Part shown: piece by piece, positions 26,753 to 36,716 of the stretch | How the letters are laid out: every line of letters starts with the position of its first letter | How positions within the stretch are numbered: the stretch's first letter is position 1 | Origin: Rhizobiaceae bacterium | GTDB lineage: Bacteria; Pseudomonadota; Alphaproteobacteria; Rhizobiales; Rhizobiaceae | Assembly (NCBI GenBank): GCA_029233925.1 | Contig: JARGOX010000004.1 | Span: 62,001 to 126,000 of the forward strand | Length of the DNA: 64,000 nucleotides | Direction of reading: 5' to 3' | Program-made: the position numbers and the translations under genes | The notes under the pieces: generated by a model | What the model saw: only the letters and a program-made list of their open reading frames with translations | Told to the model about the DNA's origin: nothing | Databases searched by the model: none

Positions 26753-28513
26753 ATGACATTTTTGGAAATATCCAACCTGTCGAAACATTACGGTGAGGGC
26801 AAGAACCGCACCGAGGTTTTGAAAAACATCAATCTCAAGGTGGCGGACGGAGAATTCATCGCCATCGTCGGGTTTTCCGGGTCGGGTAAAACAACTCTGA
26901 TTTCGGCCCTTGCCGGCCTCATCAAGCCGGATGAAGGCGGCGTTATCTTCAAGGGCAAGGAAATCACCGGGCCAGGCCCCGAACGCGGGGTGGTTTTCCA
27001 GTCCTATTCACTGCTGCCATGGCTATCGGTTGCCGGCAATGTCTGCCTCGCCGTGGACGCCGTCTTCAAGGCAAAGTCAAAGGCCGAACGCAGGTCCATT
27101 GCCGAGACCTATATCAACATGGTCGGGCTCACCGCCGCACGCGACCGCAAACCGGCTGAATTGTCCGGCGGCATGCGTCAGCGCGTTGCTGTTGCACGCG
27201 CTCTTGCGATGCGCCCTGAACTGCTGCTGATGGACGAACCGCTTTCGGCACTCGATGCCCTGACCCGCGCCAAGCTGCAGGACGAATTTGCCGATATATG
27301 CGAGCAGGAGAAAAAGACCATCATCCTCGTCACCAATGACGTCGACGAAGCCATCCTGCTGGCTGACCGTATCATTCCGCTCACACCTGGGCCGAGCGCC
27401 ACGCTGGGCCCTGAGTTCCGGGTTGATCTGCCGCGTCCACGCGATCGGGCCGAGATGAACAGCAATGATGAATTCATTCGCCTGCGTGCTGCCGTGACAG
27501 ATTATCTGCTGCAGCTTGGCAATGATCGCGGATCCGGTCAGGAACGCGACATTACCTTGCCGAACATTGTGCCGATCACCCAGGCAGCGGACCCGTCGCC
27601 GGACGCCTATGTAGAGGCAAGCGCTTCCGCCCATGACGAACGTTATCTGGAGTTCAGCGAAATCCAGAAGGTCTACCCCACACCCAAGGGCCCGCTCACT
27701 GTCGTCGACGGGTTCGACCTGAAAATGAAAAAAGGCGAATTCATTACGCTGATCGGTCATTCGGGATGCGGAAAATCCACCGTGCTCTCCATGGTTTCCG
27801 GCCTCAATGAGATCAGCAGAGGCGGCATTATTCTCGACGGCAAGCATATCGCTGGCGCCGGACCGGACAAGGCCGTCGTTTTCCAGGCGCCGTCACTGCT
27901 GCCATGGCTTTCAGCCTATGACAATGTCGCCTTGGGTGTGGACAAGGTTTATCCGAACGCCACCCGGGCAGAACGCAGGGATGTGGTGGAATATTACCTT
28001 TCCAAGGTTGGTCTTGGTGATTCCATGCATAAGATGGCCGATGACCTGTCAAACGGCATGAAACAGCGCGTCGGCATTGCCCGCGCCTTTGCCCTGTCGC
28101 CCAAATTGCTGCTGCTGGATGAGCCTTTCGGCATGCTGGACTCGCTGACCCGCTGGGAATTGCAGGACGTGCTGATGGACGTGTGGAAACGAACGCAGGT
28201 CACAGCCATCTGCGTGACCCATGATGTCGACGAAGCCATCCTGCTGGCCGACCGGGTCGTCATGATGTCCAACGGACCGAATGCCAGGATCGGCAATATC
28301 ATGGAGGTTGACCTGCCCCGTCCGCGTTCGCGCGCGGCGCTGCTCGGTCACCCCGATTATTACGCCTACCGCGAAGAGCTTCTTGATTTTCTCGAAGCCT
28401 ATGAGGGTGGCGCAAACCCCAGCGAAGAACAGCTGGAATCCATCAAGCAGAAACGCGCAACCCGGATGGCACGGCAGGCAAAAGCTGCCCGCATGCCCGC
28501 TGCGGCTGAATAG
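26753..28513 (+). CDS. Nitrate ABC transporter ATPase, two fused NBDs (NrtC/NrtD-like)
   Basis: 586 residues with two complete ABC domains joined by a linker around 245-300. NBD1: Walker [10 protein letters not shown], signature LSGGMRQR, Walker [13 protein letters not shown], but Asn replaces the H-loop His (VTNDVDEA). NBD2: Walker [10 protein letters not shown], signature LSNGMKQR, Walker [13 protein letters not shown]-loop His intact (VTHDVDEA). In the closed dimer this would leave one consensus ATP site (NBD2 Walker with NBD1 signature) and one degenerate site. Cyanobacterial NrtC/NrtD are separate proteins; here one chain carries both. There is no NrtA-like C-terminal regulatory domain. 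The gene is co-transcribed with nrtB and nirB. Confidence 0.9.
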   Translation: MTFLEISNLSKHYGEGKNRTEVLKNINLKVADGEFIAIVGFSGSGKTTLISALAGLIKPDEGGVIFKGKEITGPGPERGVVFQSYSLLPWLSVAGNVCLAVDAVFKAKSKAERRSIAETYINMVGLTAARDRKPAELSGGMRQRVAVARALAMRPELLLMDEPLSALDALTRAKLQDEFADICEQEKKTIILVTNDVDEAILLADRIIPLTPGPSATLGPEFRVDLPRPRDRAEMNSNDEFIRLRAAVTDYLLQLGNDRGSGQERDITLPNIVPITQAADPSPDAYVEASASAHDERYLEFSEIQKVYPTPKGPLTVVDGFDLKMKKGEFITLIGHSGCGKSTVLSMVSGLNEISRGGIILDGKHIAGAGPDKAVVFQAPSLLPWLSAYDNVALGVDKVYPNATRAERRDVVEYYLSKVGLGDSMHKMADDLSNGMKQRVGIARAFALSPKLLLLDEPFGMLDSLTRWELQDVLMDVWKRTQVTAICVTHDVDEAILLADRVVMMSNGPNARIGNIMEVDLPRPRSRAALLGHPDYYAYREELLDFLEAYEGGANPSEEQLESIKQKRATRMARQAKAARMPAAAE

Positions 28514-28524
28514 GGAACCTGCAC

Positions 28525-30972
28525 ATGAAAAAGAAACTGGTCGTTGTCGGGAATGGAATGGCCCCGGGCCGGATGCTGGAACACCTGTTCGAGCTTTCAC
28601 CTGATGGCTTTGATGTCACGGTGTTCAACGCCGAACCCCGGGTCAATTACAACCGCCTGATGCTCTCGCCGGTTCTGTCGGGCGAGAAGACCTACGAGGA
28701 CATCATCACCCATGATGATGCCTGGTACGAACAGCAGCGCATCACCTTGCACAAAGGATCCAAAGTCAGCCGGATAGACCGCGGTGCAAAGACCGTGACA
28801 TCGGACAACGGTATCACCGCAAGCTACGACACGCTGATTGTGGCAACCGGGTCCAACCCTTTTATCATTCCGCTGCCCGGCAAGGATCTTGAAGGCGTAC
28901 TGACCTACAGGGATCTGGATGATGTCGAGAAAATGCTCTGCGCTGCGCGCGCCGGTGGCCGCGCCGTCGTCATAGGCGGCGGATTGCTGGGGCTGGAAGC
29001 TGCCGCCGGCCTGCGCCAGCAGGGCATGGAGGTCACTGTGCTGCACCTGATGCCGAGCTTGATGGAACGCCAGCTCGACCCGGCTGCCGGATACCTTCTG
29101 GAAAAGGCCTTTGCCGATCGCGGCATCGATGTCATCACCAAGGCCAACACCCATGAAATCGTCGGCAAGGACGGCCAGGTTGCGGGCGTGAAACTCGACA
29201 ATGGCACCGTGATCGGTGCCGCCATCGTTGTCATGGCCGTGGGCATTCGCCCGGGCATTGATCTTGCCAAAGAATCCGGCCTCAACGTCAATCGCGGTAT
29301 TCTGGTGGGCGACGACATGCAGACATCCGACCCGGCCATCTATGCCTTGGGCGAATGTGTCGAACACCGCGACCAGGTTTACGGGCTGGTCGCTCCGCTT
29401 TACGAAATGGCTGTGACCATTGCCGAGAACCTGTGTGGCAACAAGGCCGCCTATACAGGCTCTGTCACGGCAACCAAGCTCAAGGTTACCGGCATTGACC
29501 TTTACTCGGCAGGCGATTTCGCCGAGGCCGAGGACCGCCAGGAAATCGTCCTGCGGGATGCAACGGCGGGGGTCTACAAGAGGCTTGTGCTGAAAGATAA
29601 CCGGATCATCGGTGCCGTGCTCTATGGGGAGACGTCGGATGGACCATGGTTTTTCGACCTTCTGAAGAAACAGACCGATATCAGCGACATGCGTGAAACG
29701 CTGATTTTCGGACAGGCCTATCAGGGAGGATCCCCACTGGACCCCATGGCGGCCGTTGCAGCCTTGCCGGATGATGCGGAAATCTGCGGCTGCAACGGCG
29801 TTTGCAAATCAAAAATCAGCAATGCAATTGTTGGAAAAAACCTGAACTCGCTTGATGATGTGCGCGCTCACACCAAGGCTTCTGCCTCCTGCGGGTCCTG
29901 TACAGGTCTTGTCGAACAGTTGCTGTCGCTGGCGCTTGGCGAGGCCTATAATCCGGCCGCCGTGCAGCCCATGTGCGGTTGCACGGAGCTGGGCCATGAC
30001 GATGTGCGCCGGCTGATCGTGGCAAAACAACTCAAGACCATTCCGGCAGTGATGCAGGAACTGGAGTGGAAGACCTCCTGCGGCTGCGCCAAATGCCGCC
30101 CTGCTCTCAACTATTACCTGGTGTGCGACTGGCCGGATGAATATGCCGATGATTACCAGTCCCGCTTCATCAACGAGCGCGTTCATGCCAATATCCAGAA
30201 GGACGGCACCTATTCCGTCGTGCCGCGCATGTGGGGCGGTGTCACATCCTCGAAAGAGCTGCGCGCCATCGCCGACACGGTCGACAAATTCGACATACCG
30301 ATGGTCAAGGTCACCGGCGGGCAGCGCATCGACCTGCTGGGCATCAGGAAGGAAGACCTGCCGGCTGTCTGGGGCGACCTTGGCAAGGCGGGTTTCGTAT
30401 CCGGCCAGGCCTATGCAAAGGGCCTGCGTACGGTGAAAACCTGCGTTGGAACCGACTGGTGCCGTTTCGGCACGCAGGATTCCACCGGACTTGGCATCCG
30501 CATTGAAAAGTTCATGTGGGGATCATGGACCCCGGCCAAGGTGAAGATGGCGGTTTCCGGGTGCCCGCGCAACTGCTCGGAAGCGACCTGCAAGGATGTC
30601 GGAATCATTTGCGTCGACAGCGGCTTCGAAATTCACTTTGCCGGCGCCGCCGGGCTCGACATCAAGGGAACCGAGATTCTCGGCATGGTGAAAACCGAAG
30701 ACGAGGCGCTGGAACACGTCGTGGCGCTGGTTCAGATGTACCGCGAACAGGGCCGTTACCTGGAGCGCATCTACAAATGGTCCAGGCGCATCGGCTATGA
30801 CGAGGTTCGCCGCCAGATCATGGACGATGCAGACAAGCGCAAGGCCTATTTCGAGCGTTTTGTCTTCAGTCAGAAATTTGCCCAGGTCGATCCGTGGTCC
30901 GAACGCGTTTCGGGCAAGGACAAGCACGAATTCCAACCTATGGCGACCCTTTCCCTGGAGGCTGCGGAATGA
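28525..30972 (+). CDS. nirB: Assimilatory NAD(P)H nitrite reductase large subunit NirB
   Basis: 815 residues, cytoplasmic, reducing nitrite to ammonium with six electrons from NAD(P)H. Domain order: FAD/NAD-binding pyridine nucleotide-disulfide reductase fold (VVVGNGMAPGRMLEHL, then VVIGGGLLGLEAAAGL); BFD-type [2Fe-2S] region with CGCNGVCKSKI and CGSC at about 430-480 and a second CGC...CAKC element near 510-535; then NIR/SIR ferredoxin-like domain and the siroheme/[4Fe-4S] site TCVGTDWCRFGTQDS and SGCPRNCSEATCKDVG. Length matches the family. nirD starts inside its stop codon. Confidence 0.95.
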   Translation: MKKKLVVVGNGMAPGRMLEHLFELSPDGFDVTVFNAEPRVNYNRLMLSPVLSGEKTYEDIITHDDAWYEQQRITLHKGSKVSRIDRGAKTVTSDNGITASYDTLIVATGSNPFIIPLPGKDLEGVLTYRDLDDVEKMLCAARAGGRAVVIGGGLLGLEAAAGLRQQGMEVTVLHLMPSLMERQLDPAAGYLLEKAFADRGIDVITKANTHEIVGKDGQVAGVKLDNGTVIGAAIVVMAVGIRPGIDLAKESGLNVNRGILVGDDMQTSDPAIYALGECVEHRDQVYGLVAPLYEMAVTIAENLCGNKAAYTGSVTATKLKVTGIDLYSAGDFAEAEDRQEIVLRDATAGVYKRLVLKDNRIIGAVLYGETSDGPWFFDLLKKQTDISDMRETLIFGQAYQGGSPLDPMAAVAALPDDAEICGCNGVCKSKISNAIVGKNLNSLDDVRAHTKASASCGSCTGLVEQLLSLALGEAYNPAAVQPMCGCTELGHDDVRRLIVAKQLKTIPAVMQELEWKTSCGCAKCRPALNYYLVCDWPDEYADDYQSRFINERVHANIQKDGTYSVVPRMWGGVTSSKELRAIADTVDKFDIPMVKVTGGQRIDLLGIRKEDLPAVWGDLGKAGFVSGQAYAKGLRTVKTCVGTDWCRFGTQDSTGLGIRIEKFMWGSWTPAKVKMAVSGCPRNCSEATCKDVGIICVDSGFEIHFAGAAGLDIKGTEILGMVKTEDEALEHVVALVQMYREQGRYLERIYKWSRRIGYDEVRRQIMDDADKRKAYFERFVFSQKFAQVDPWSERVSGKDKHEFQPMATLSLEAAE

Positions 30973-31301
30973 ACGCATTGACCGAAAACTGGGTGGCCAT
31001 CGGCGCCGTCAGCGATATTCCGAGACGCGGTTCGCGCTGTGTGAAGAACGGCGATACGACGATCGCCATTTTCAGGACAGTCGACGATCACATCTATGCG
31101 CTGGAAGACAAATGCCCGCACAAAAAAGGTCCGCTCTCGCAAGGCATTGTCCATGATGGCTGCGTGACCTGCCCCTTGCACAATTGGGTCATTTCGCTGG
31201 AAACAGGCCAGGCGCAGGGCGCTGATGAAGGCGGGACATTGAGTTTCGGTGTGAAGCTCGACGGTGATTCCATATTGCTCGATATCGGAGGCGCGCGATG
31301 A
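30969..31301 (+). CDS. nirD: Nitrite reductase small subunit NirD (Rieske-type)
   Basis: 110 residues. It starts in ATGA overlap with nirB and its own stop overlaps the start of nasA, so the three are tightly coupled. A complete Rieske ligand set is present: CPHKKGPLSQG (C-x-H) and CPLHNW (C-x-x-H). Some enterobacterial NirD proteins lack these, so here the subunit probably binds a [2Fe-2S] cluster and passes electrons within NirBD. Confidence 0.9.
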   Translation: MNALTENWVAIGAVSDIPRRGSRCVKNGDTTIAIFRTVDDHIYALEDKCPHKKGPLSQGIVHDGCVTCPLHNWVISLETGQAQGADEGGTLSFGVKLDGDSILLDIGGAR

Positions 31302-33955
31302 GTTCCACCTGCCGGACCACCTGCCCCTATTGCGGGGTTGGATGCGGGGTGCTGGCAACGCCGGCACCGGACGGTAGCGTAAAGATAGAAGGCGACCCGG
31401 ATCATCCGGCCAATTTCGGACGGCTGTGTTCCAAGGGGTCGGCGCTCGGCCAGACACTGGATCTGGAAGGCCGGCTGCTTTACCCCGAAATTCACGGGGA
31501 ACGGGCAAGCTGGGATGCATCTCTGGATCTGGTCGCCCAAAAATTCGGTGATGCGATCCGCGAGCATGGGCCCGATTCCGTCGCCTTTTATGTTTCCGGG
31601 CAATTGCTGAGCGAAGACTATTACGTTGCCAACAAGCTGATGAAGGGTTTTATCGGTTCGGCCAATATCGACACGAATTCTCGCCTTTGCATGTCCTCCA
31701 GCGTTGCAGGTCATCTGCGCGCCTTCGGCTCGGACACGGTTCCCGGCAATTACCACGATCTGGAACTGGCTGACCTGATCGTCCTGGTGGGCTCGAATCT
31801 CGCCTGGTGCCATCCGGTGCTTTACCAGCGCATCGAGGCGGCCAAAAAAGCCCGGCCGGAGATGAAAGTCGTGCTGATCGACCCCCGCCGCACCATGACT
31901 GCACAATTGGCCGACATGCATCTGGCCATCAGGCCGGACGGCGACACCGCTCTGTTTGCCGGATTGTTTGCCCATCTTGTTGCCTCGGAGCGGATTGATC
32001 GTTCCTATCTGGATCATCACACCAGCGGTTTCGATGCAACCTTCGAAGCGGCTGTCGCCCTGTCCATGGAAGAACTGGTGCAGCAGACCGGCCTCAGCGC
32101 GCAGCAACTGACGCAATTCTATCACCTGTTCGCAAATACCGAGAAAACCGTCACGGCCTATAGCCAAGGCGTGAACCAGTCGATCTGCGGCACGGACAAG
32201 GTCAACGCCATCATCAATTGCCACCTGGCCACGGGCCGGATCGGCAGGCCCGGAATGGGGCCCCTTTCGCTGACCGGCCAGCCCAATGCCATGGGCGGGC
32301 GCGAGGTGGGCGGCCTTGCCAACATGCTGGCCTGCCATATGGATCTTGGCAACCAGAAACACCGGGATCTGGTTCAGGACTTCTGGAACGCGCCTTTCAT
32401 GTCCACAAAGCCCGGCCTCAAGGCCGTCGAACTGTTTGAAGCGGTCGCCGATGGTCGCATCAAGGCCATCTGGATCATAGCGACCAATCCGGTCGACAGC
32501 CTGCCGGATGCCGGCGCCGTGGAAGAGGCCATCAGCAAATGCCCCTTTGTCGTTGTCTCCGATATCATGGCGCAGACCGATACCGTGCGCCATGCCCATG
32601 TGAAACTGCCCTCTGCGGGCTGGGGCGAAAAGGACGGTACGGTTACCAATTCCGAGCGCCGCATATCGCGGCAACGCAACTTCCTGCCTCTCCCCGGAGA
32701 GGCAAGGCCGGACTGGTGGCAGATGGCGGAAGTGGCAAAACGCCTGGGATTTGACACGGCCTTTTCTTTCACCGGACCGGATCAGATTTTCCGCGAATTT
32801 GCCTCTCTTTCGGCGCAGGGAAATGCTGGAACGCGCGATTTCGATATCGGCGCTCATGGCCGCATCAGCGCGGAAACCTATCAGGGGCTCGCCCCCTTCC
32901 AGTGGCCACAGCGCGAAGGAGACATGCCCGGCGAGACCCGTTTCTTCGCAAATGGTCGCTTCTATACGCCGGATGGAAGGGCGCGCCTTGTGGCAGTGGA
33001 AACAAAGCGCGCTGATATCGTCGAACTGGCCTATCCGTTGCGCCTGAATACCGGGCGGGTGCGCGACCATTGGCACACGATGACACGCACGGCGAAAAGC
33101 CCGCGACTGTCGGCTCACATGGCTGAGCCCTTTTGCGAAATGCACCCGCAGGACGCCGAACGGCTGGACCTCGGCCCGGCCGATATCGTCGATGTGGACA
33201 GTGCCCATGGCACCATTCGTGTGCGCGCCCTGATCACTTCGCGCCAGCAGCGCGGCTCAATATTCGTGCCGATGCACTGGACAGATCAGTTTGCGTCCAA
33301 TGCAAGGGTGGACAAGCTGGTGGCGCCGCGAACAGACCCGATCTCGGGCCAGCCGGCCTCGAAGAACGTTCCCGTCAGTGTCCGACCATTCGCGGCAAGC
33401 CATTACGGCTTTATCCTTTGCCGGGCATTGCCGGAACAGATGGAAGCGGCCTATTGGGCCAAGGCAAGATGTGCCGGAGGCTGGCGGGTCGAACTGGCCT
33501 TCGACAATCCAGACATTGCAACGGCTGATCTCGTTCAAGGCGCGCTTGGCCTTGCTGTTGATGGTGCCAGCGTCTCGTACGAGGACGACAGGACCGGTCA
33601 GCAGCGCTATGCATGGTTTGACGGTCCGCAATTGCAGGCGGCCATATTCCTGGCAAGAACACCCGTTGAAGTTTCGCGCGCCTGGGCAAGCGACTTACTT
33701 GCAACGCAGCATGAAAATCCCCTTGACCGCTTTCGCCTTGTTGCCGGAAGGCCCGGGCAGGATGTGCCCGATCGCGGCGCCATCGTCTGTTCGTGTTTCG
33801 CGGTCGGGGCCAATGAGATCGCCCTCGCCGTCGGTGCTGGCTGCACCAGTGTCGAGGCCATCGGAAAACGTCTGAACGCGGGCACCAATTGCGGCTCCTG
33901 CAGATCTGAAATCAGTGGAATCATCAATGAACACCGTATCCTTGCTGCCGAGTGA
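31298..33955 (+). CDS. nasA: Assimilatory nitrate reductase catalytic subunit NasA
   Basis: 885 residues, a cytoplasmic Mo-bis-MGD enzyme of the DMSO reductase family (no Tat signal). The N-terminal [4Fe-4S] site is TCPYCGVGCGVLA with the fourth Cys in NFGRLCSKGS. The molybdopterin domains follow (INCHLATGRIGRPGMGPLSLTGQPNAMGGREVGG; IATNPVDSLPDAG; the C-terminal TGRVRDHWHTMTRT). An additional BFD-type [2Fe-2S] domain lies at the C-terminus (VCSCFAVGANEIALAV, then GTNCGSCRSEI), as in the NasA/NasC branch, for accepting electrons from a ferredoxin or NADH partner. A separate NasB diaphorase is not evident here. Confidence 0.95.
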   Translation: MSSTCRTTCPYCGVGCGVLATPAPDGSVKIEGDPDHPANFGRLCSKGSALGQTLDLEGRLLYPEIHGERASWDASLDLVAQKFGDAIREHGPDSVAFYVSGQLLSEDYYVANKLMKGFIGSANIDTNSRLCMSSSVAGHLRAFGSDTVPGNYHDLELADLIVLVGSNLAWCHPVLYQRIEAAKKARPEMKVVLIDPRRTMTAQLADMHLAIRPDGDTALFAGLFAHLVASERIDRSYLDHHTSGFDATFEAAVALSMEELVQQTGLSAQQLTQFYHLFANTEKTVTAYSQGVNQSICGTDKVNAIINCHLATGRIGRPGMGPLSLTGQPNAMGGREVGGLANMLACHMDLGNQKHRDLVQDFWNAPFMSTKPGLKAVELFEAVADGRIKAIWIIATNPVDSLPDAGAVEEAISKCPFVVVSDIMAQTDTVRHAHVKLPSAGWGEKDGTVTNSERRISRQRNFLPLPGEARPDWWQMAEVAKRLGFDTAFSFTGPDQIFREFASLSAQGNAGTRDFDIGAHGRISAETYQGLAPFQWPQREGDMPGETRFFANGRFYTPDGRARLVAVETKRADIVELAYPLRLNTGRVRDHWHTMTRTAKSPRLSAHMAEPFCEMHPQDAERLDLGPADIVDVDSAHGTIRVRALITSRQQRGSIFVPMHWTDQFASNARVDKLVAPRTDPISGQPASKNVPVSVRPFAASHYGFILCRALPEQMEAAYWAKARCAGGWRVELAFDNPDIATADLVQGALGLAVDGASVSYEDDRTGQQRYAWFDGPQLQAAIFLARTPVEVSRAWASDLLATQHENPLDRFRLVAGRPGQDVPDRGAIVCSCFAVGANEIALAVGAGCTSVEAIGKRLNAGTNCGSCRSEISGIINEHRILAAE

Positions 33956-35108
33956 ACGGACGACACGCAAAGCCCGCCAGAGGCATTCCCAACGCGTCGG
34001 CGAACTGGCGGTCCTGCCTGTCTTTTTCAAGCTGAAGGCCAGAAAGATCGTGCTGGCGGGCGGCACCGAAGCGGCTGCATGGAAGGCCGAACTGCTGGCC
34101 GCCAGCGGCGCCAGGGTGCATGTCTACGCCGAGACACTGTCCCCCGAATTCAAAGCGATCATTGCGGCCGGAGAACCCGGGCAATATATCCATCATGCGC
34201 GTCAATGGGGCCCTGATGGTTTCGAAGACGCTGAACTGGCACTGGCGGATGCTGAAAATGATGATGAGGCAAAGGCTTTCTTCACGGCGGCCAGAGCCTG
34301 CGGCCTTCCGGTCAATGTGATCGACAGGCCTGCCTTTTGCAGCTTTCAGTTCGGCAGCATTGTCAACCGCTCACCGGCGATCATCGCCATATCAACCGAC
34401 GGCGCGGCGCCGATCCTCGGACAGGCTATCCGCCGCCGCATCGAGGTGTTGTTGCCGCCTGCCCTGCAGGATTGGGCGCGCCTTGCCGCAAAGTTGCGCG
34501 GCATCATCAATCAAAGGCTGAAACCCGGCCCGCAGCGACGGGCCTTCTGGGAACGATTCGTCGACAGGGCATTTGCCAGGGCGCCGGATCACAAAGCCGA
34601 AGCAGCATTGCTTGGCGATGTGGAAATGATCCGCACCGCCCCATCTCGTCATGGCGGCAAGGTGACTTTCGTCGGCGCCGGTCCGGGTGATGCCGAACTG
34701 CTGACCATGAAAGCCGTCCGTGCACTGCAGGCAGCCGATGTCATCCTGTTTGACGACCTGGTTTCTGGCGACGTTCTGGAACTTGCCCGGCGCGAGGCAA
34801 AACGTTTGCTGGTGGGCGAAGGCAAGGAATGTGAAACCAACGAGATGATGATCAGCCTCGTCAAGGCCGGCAAAAATGTCGTCCGGTTAAAATCCGGCAA
34901 CCCTATGACGTGTTGCCAGGCAGCCGATGAAATTGCACGGCTGGAAGCCCGGAATATTGCGGTCGGCCTGGTGCCGGGGGTTGCAATGGAGCTAGAGGCG
35001 ACAACGACGGCGGGCATTGGGTCCAACGGCCTCGTAGGAGGCCCATCAAGCGTCAATGCCCGAGGCCAGTATCCGGCAAAACACATGCACCAGACACGGC
35101 AACATTGA
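33927..35108 (+). pseudogene. cysG: Siroheme synthase CysG with decayed, truncated methyltransferase domain
   Basis: The frame starts at 33927 within the end of nasA. Residues 1-210 form a credible precorrin-2 dehydrogenase/ferrochelatase (VLAGGTEAAAWKAELLAASGARVHVYAE; QFGSIVNRSPAIIAISTDGAAPILGQAIRRRIE). The uroporphyrinogen-III methyltransferase domain begins well (VTFVGAGPGDAELLTMKAV). Then the substrate motif reads RLKSGNPMTCC where family members have GDP-x-FGR, resemblance ends about 30 residues later, and a stop cuts the protein at 393 residues against the usual roughly 460-480. No in-window frameshift restores the rest. The N-terminal half may still be active, but the methylation step must come from another gene. 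Confidence 0.75.
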
Positions 35109-35139
35109 AGCCAGTCGGCTGCTTGCCAAAAGCCCGTTT

Positions 35140-35829
35140 CTAATTCCGAAAATCGGCGCCGGCAGCGTGCAGGGTCAGCCCTACAGAATCCAGCAATGTC
35201 GCTGACGGATTGCCATTTGATATATGCTGGCAGGCATCGAGGCCCCGGAAGTTTGTGCAAAAGCACAGGACCGTGTCGCAGCCCTCGTCCAGACAGGAAC
35301 GCATCAGATCCGCGATCCGCTCGGGCGACACGTCCGCCATGTCGCGGCTGCGATCCAGCTCGAGGCAGTGACTGACCTTTGTGGCGAACCCCTCGCCTGC
35401 GAAATTTTGCACAATCGCCTCGTGCACATCGGTGCGAAATGGCGTTATCAGGCCTATGCGGGCAGCGTTTGCTTTTCGCAGGGCTTCAAGCGCCAGCAGC
35501 GTGGTGCTGGTGACAGGAATGTGTGCCCGGTCAGTGGCCCGCCGGCACCAGGCCCGTTCGCGGTCAAGGCCGAGCCAGGCGCCGGCGGTCCCGGCAAAGA
35601 TGATCCGGTCGACATCCGCCTCCATGAGCTGATCTATCGCCCGGTCGATGGCCGCGTCCTGAAACTGATCGACGGAATCGCTGCCCAGATCGACGGCGAC
35701 GACGGAGAACCGGGCGATATGAAAGGCGACCGCCGGGTTCATATCGCCAGCCTGCTGGCGCAATGTTTCCTCCACGACGACGTTGGAGGACGGTATGATC
35801 AGACCCACACGGTGCATTTCAACTCCCAA
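35140..35829 (-). CDS. Asp/Glu racemase superfamily protein (maleate isomerase/arylmalonate decarboxylase-like)
   Basis: 229 residues. N-terminal VGLIIPSSNVVVEETL is the maleate isomerase/AMDase-type start. The family normally uses two cysteines. Here the first position lies in FAGTAGAW, with Gly instead of Cys, while the second is retained in CFCTNFRGLDA. A Gly at the first site with a Cys at the second is the arrangement of arylmalonate decarboxylase, whereas racemases and isomerases keep both. The substrate could be a malonate or maleate derivative. It is transcribed after the SDR gene (39 bases), away from TTT transporter 1. Confidence 0.7.
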   Translation of the reverse strand: MGVEMHRVGLIIPSSNVVVEETLRQQAGDMNPAVAFHIARFSVVAVDLGSDSVDQFQDAAIDRAIDQLMEADVDRIIFAGTAGAWLGLDRERAWCRRATDRAHIPVTSTTLLALEALRKANAARIGLITPFRTDVHEAIVQNFAGEGFATKVSHCLELDRSRDMADVSPERIADLMRSCLDEGCDTVLCFCTNFRGLDACQHISNGNPSATLLDSVGLTLHAAGADFRN

Positions 35830-35868
35830 ACCAGCAAGGTGGAACCATACCCATGGACTTCAGTCGCG

Positions 35869-36651
35869 TCAGATGATCGAGCTGCGCGAGGCAATACCGC
35901 CATCAATCGTGACAATGGTGCCGCTGGTATAGCCCGCCCGTTCGGAAGCGAGAAATACCATCTGATCAACCACTTCGTCAACGTGAGCCGGACGACCGAG
36001 CGGATAGTTTTTCTCCAGTTCGCCGTAACGGGCCTCATCACCCAGCCATTCCTTGGCGCGGTGTTTGAGAAGCTTGTATATGCGATCCGTATTGACCGGA
36101 CCGGGATTGACGCCGACCACCCTGATATTGTCATCCAGGCTGGGGCCGCCAAGCGCACGCGTGAATGCCATCAGCGCAGCGTTTCCGGTTGTACCGGCAA
36201 TATAATTGGCGTCATAACGCTCACCCGCATTGCCGATATTGTTGATGATGACACCGCCGCCCTGTGCCTTCATGCGCGCGTAATAGAGCCGACACATGTC
36301 AATATAGCCAAACACCTTCAGTTCCCAGCCCTGACGCCAGGTTCTTGCATCGATGGAAGCGAGATCCCCTCCAGGGATGACGCCCGCATTGTTGACAAGG
36401 ATATCGACATCTCCCACTGCATCGGCAAGGCGGTCCACTGCCTGGTCCTGCGTCAGGTCACAGGCATGAGCGGTGGCCGTTATGGCGTATTCGCTCTGCA
36501 GGCGCTTGCACAATGCATCAAGCAGATCTCCGCGACGGGCAGTCAGATGCAGGTTCACGCCCTCTTTGGCAAAACCAACCGCCAGTCCCTCGCCAATGCC
36601 CTGTGAAGCCCCGGTAATCAGTGCTGTGCGCCCTTTGAGACCCAAATCCAT
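35869..36651 (-). CDS. SDR-fold protein lacking the catalytic Ser and Lys
   Basis: About 260 residues. The cofactor site is intact (TALITGASQGIGEGLA; LVNNAGVIPGG). At the active site the Tyr is followed by I-A-G-T, so the Tyr-x3-Lys motif has Thr in place of Lys, and the upstream Ser position is Asn (VIINNIGNAGERYDANYIAG). The remainder is typical (RVVGVNPGPVNTDRIYKLL; GYTSGTIVTIDGG). The start at the second of two adjacent ATG codons is chosen because AGGAG then lies 6 bases upstream. It may be a non-classical dehydrogenase or a non-catalytic NAD(P)-binding protein. It is in an operon with the racemase-superfamily gene and divergent from tctC1. Confidence 0.8.
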   Translation of the reverse strand: MDLGLKGRTALITGASQGIGEGLAVGFAKEGVNLHLTARRGDLLDALCKRLQSEYAITATAHACDLTQDQAVDRLADAVGDVDILVNNAGVIPGGDLASIDARTWRQGWELKVFGYIDMCRLYYARMKAQGGGVIINNIGNAGERYDANYIAGTTGNAALMAFTRALGGPSLDDNIRVVGVNPGPVNTDRIYKLLKHRAKEWLGDEARYGELEKNYPLGRPAHVDEVVDQMVFLASERAGYTSGTIVTIDGGIASRSSII

Positions 36652-36716
36652 CATATGCTCCTGTTTGTTTGCACGACCTTTTTCCATAAACGCTCAGTAG
36701 GTGTACAAAATTTAGA

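Noticed and set aside
31094-33208. 704-codon open frame on the minus strand
   Set aside because: It lies entirely antisense to nasA, which has all its Fe-S and molybdopterin motifs. The antisense reading has no family resemblance and arises from GC-rich codon bias.
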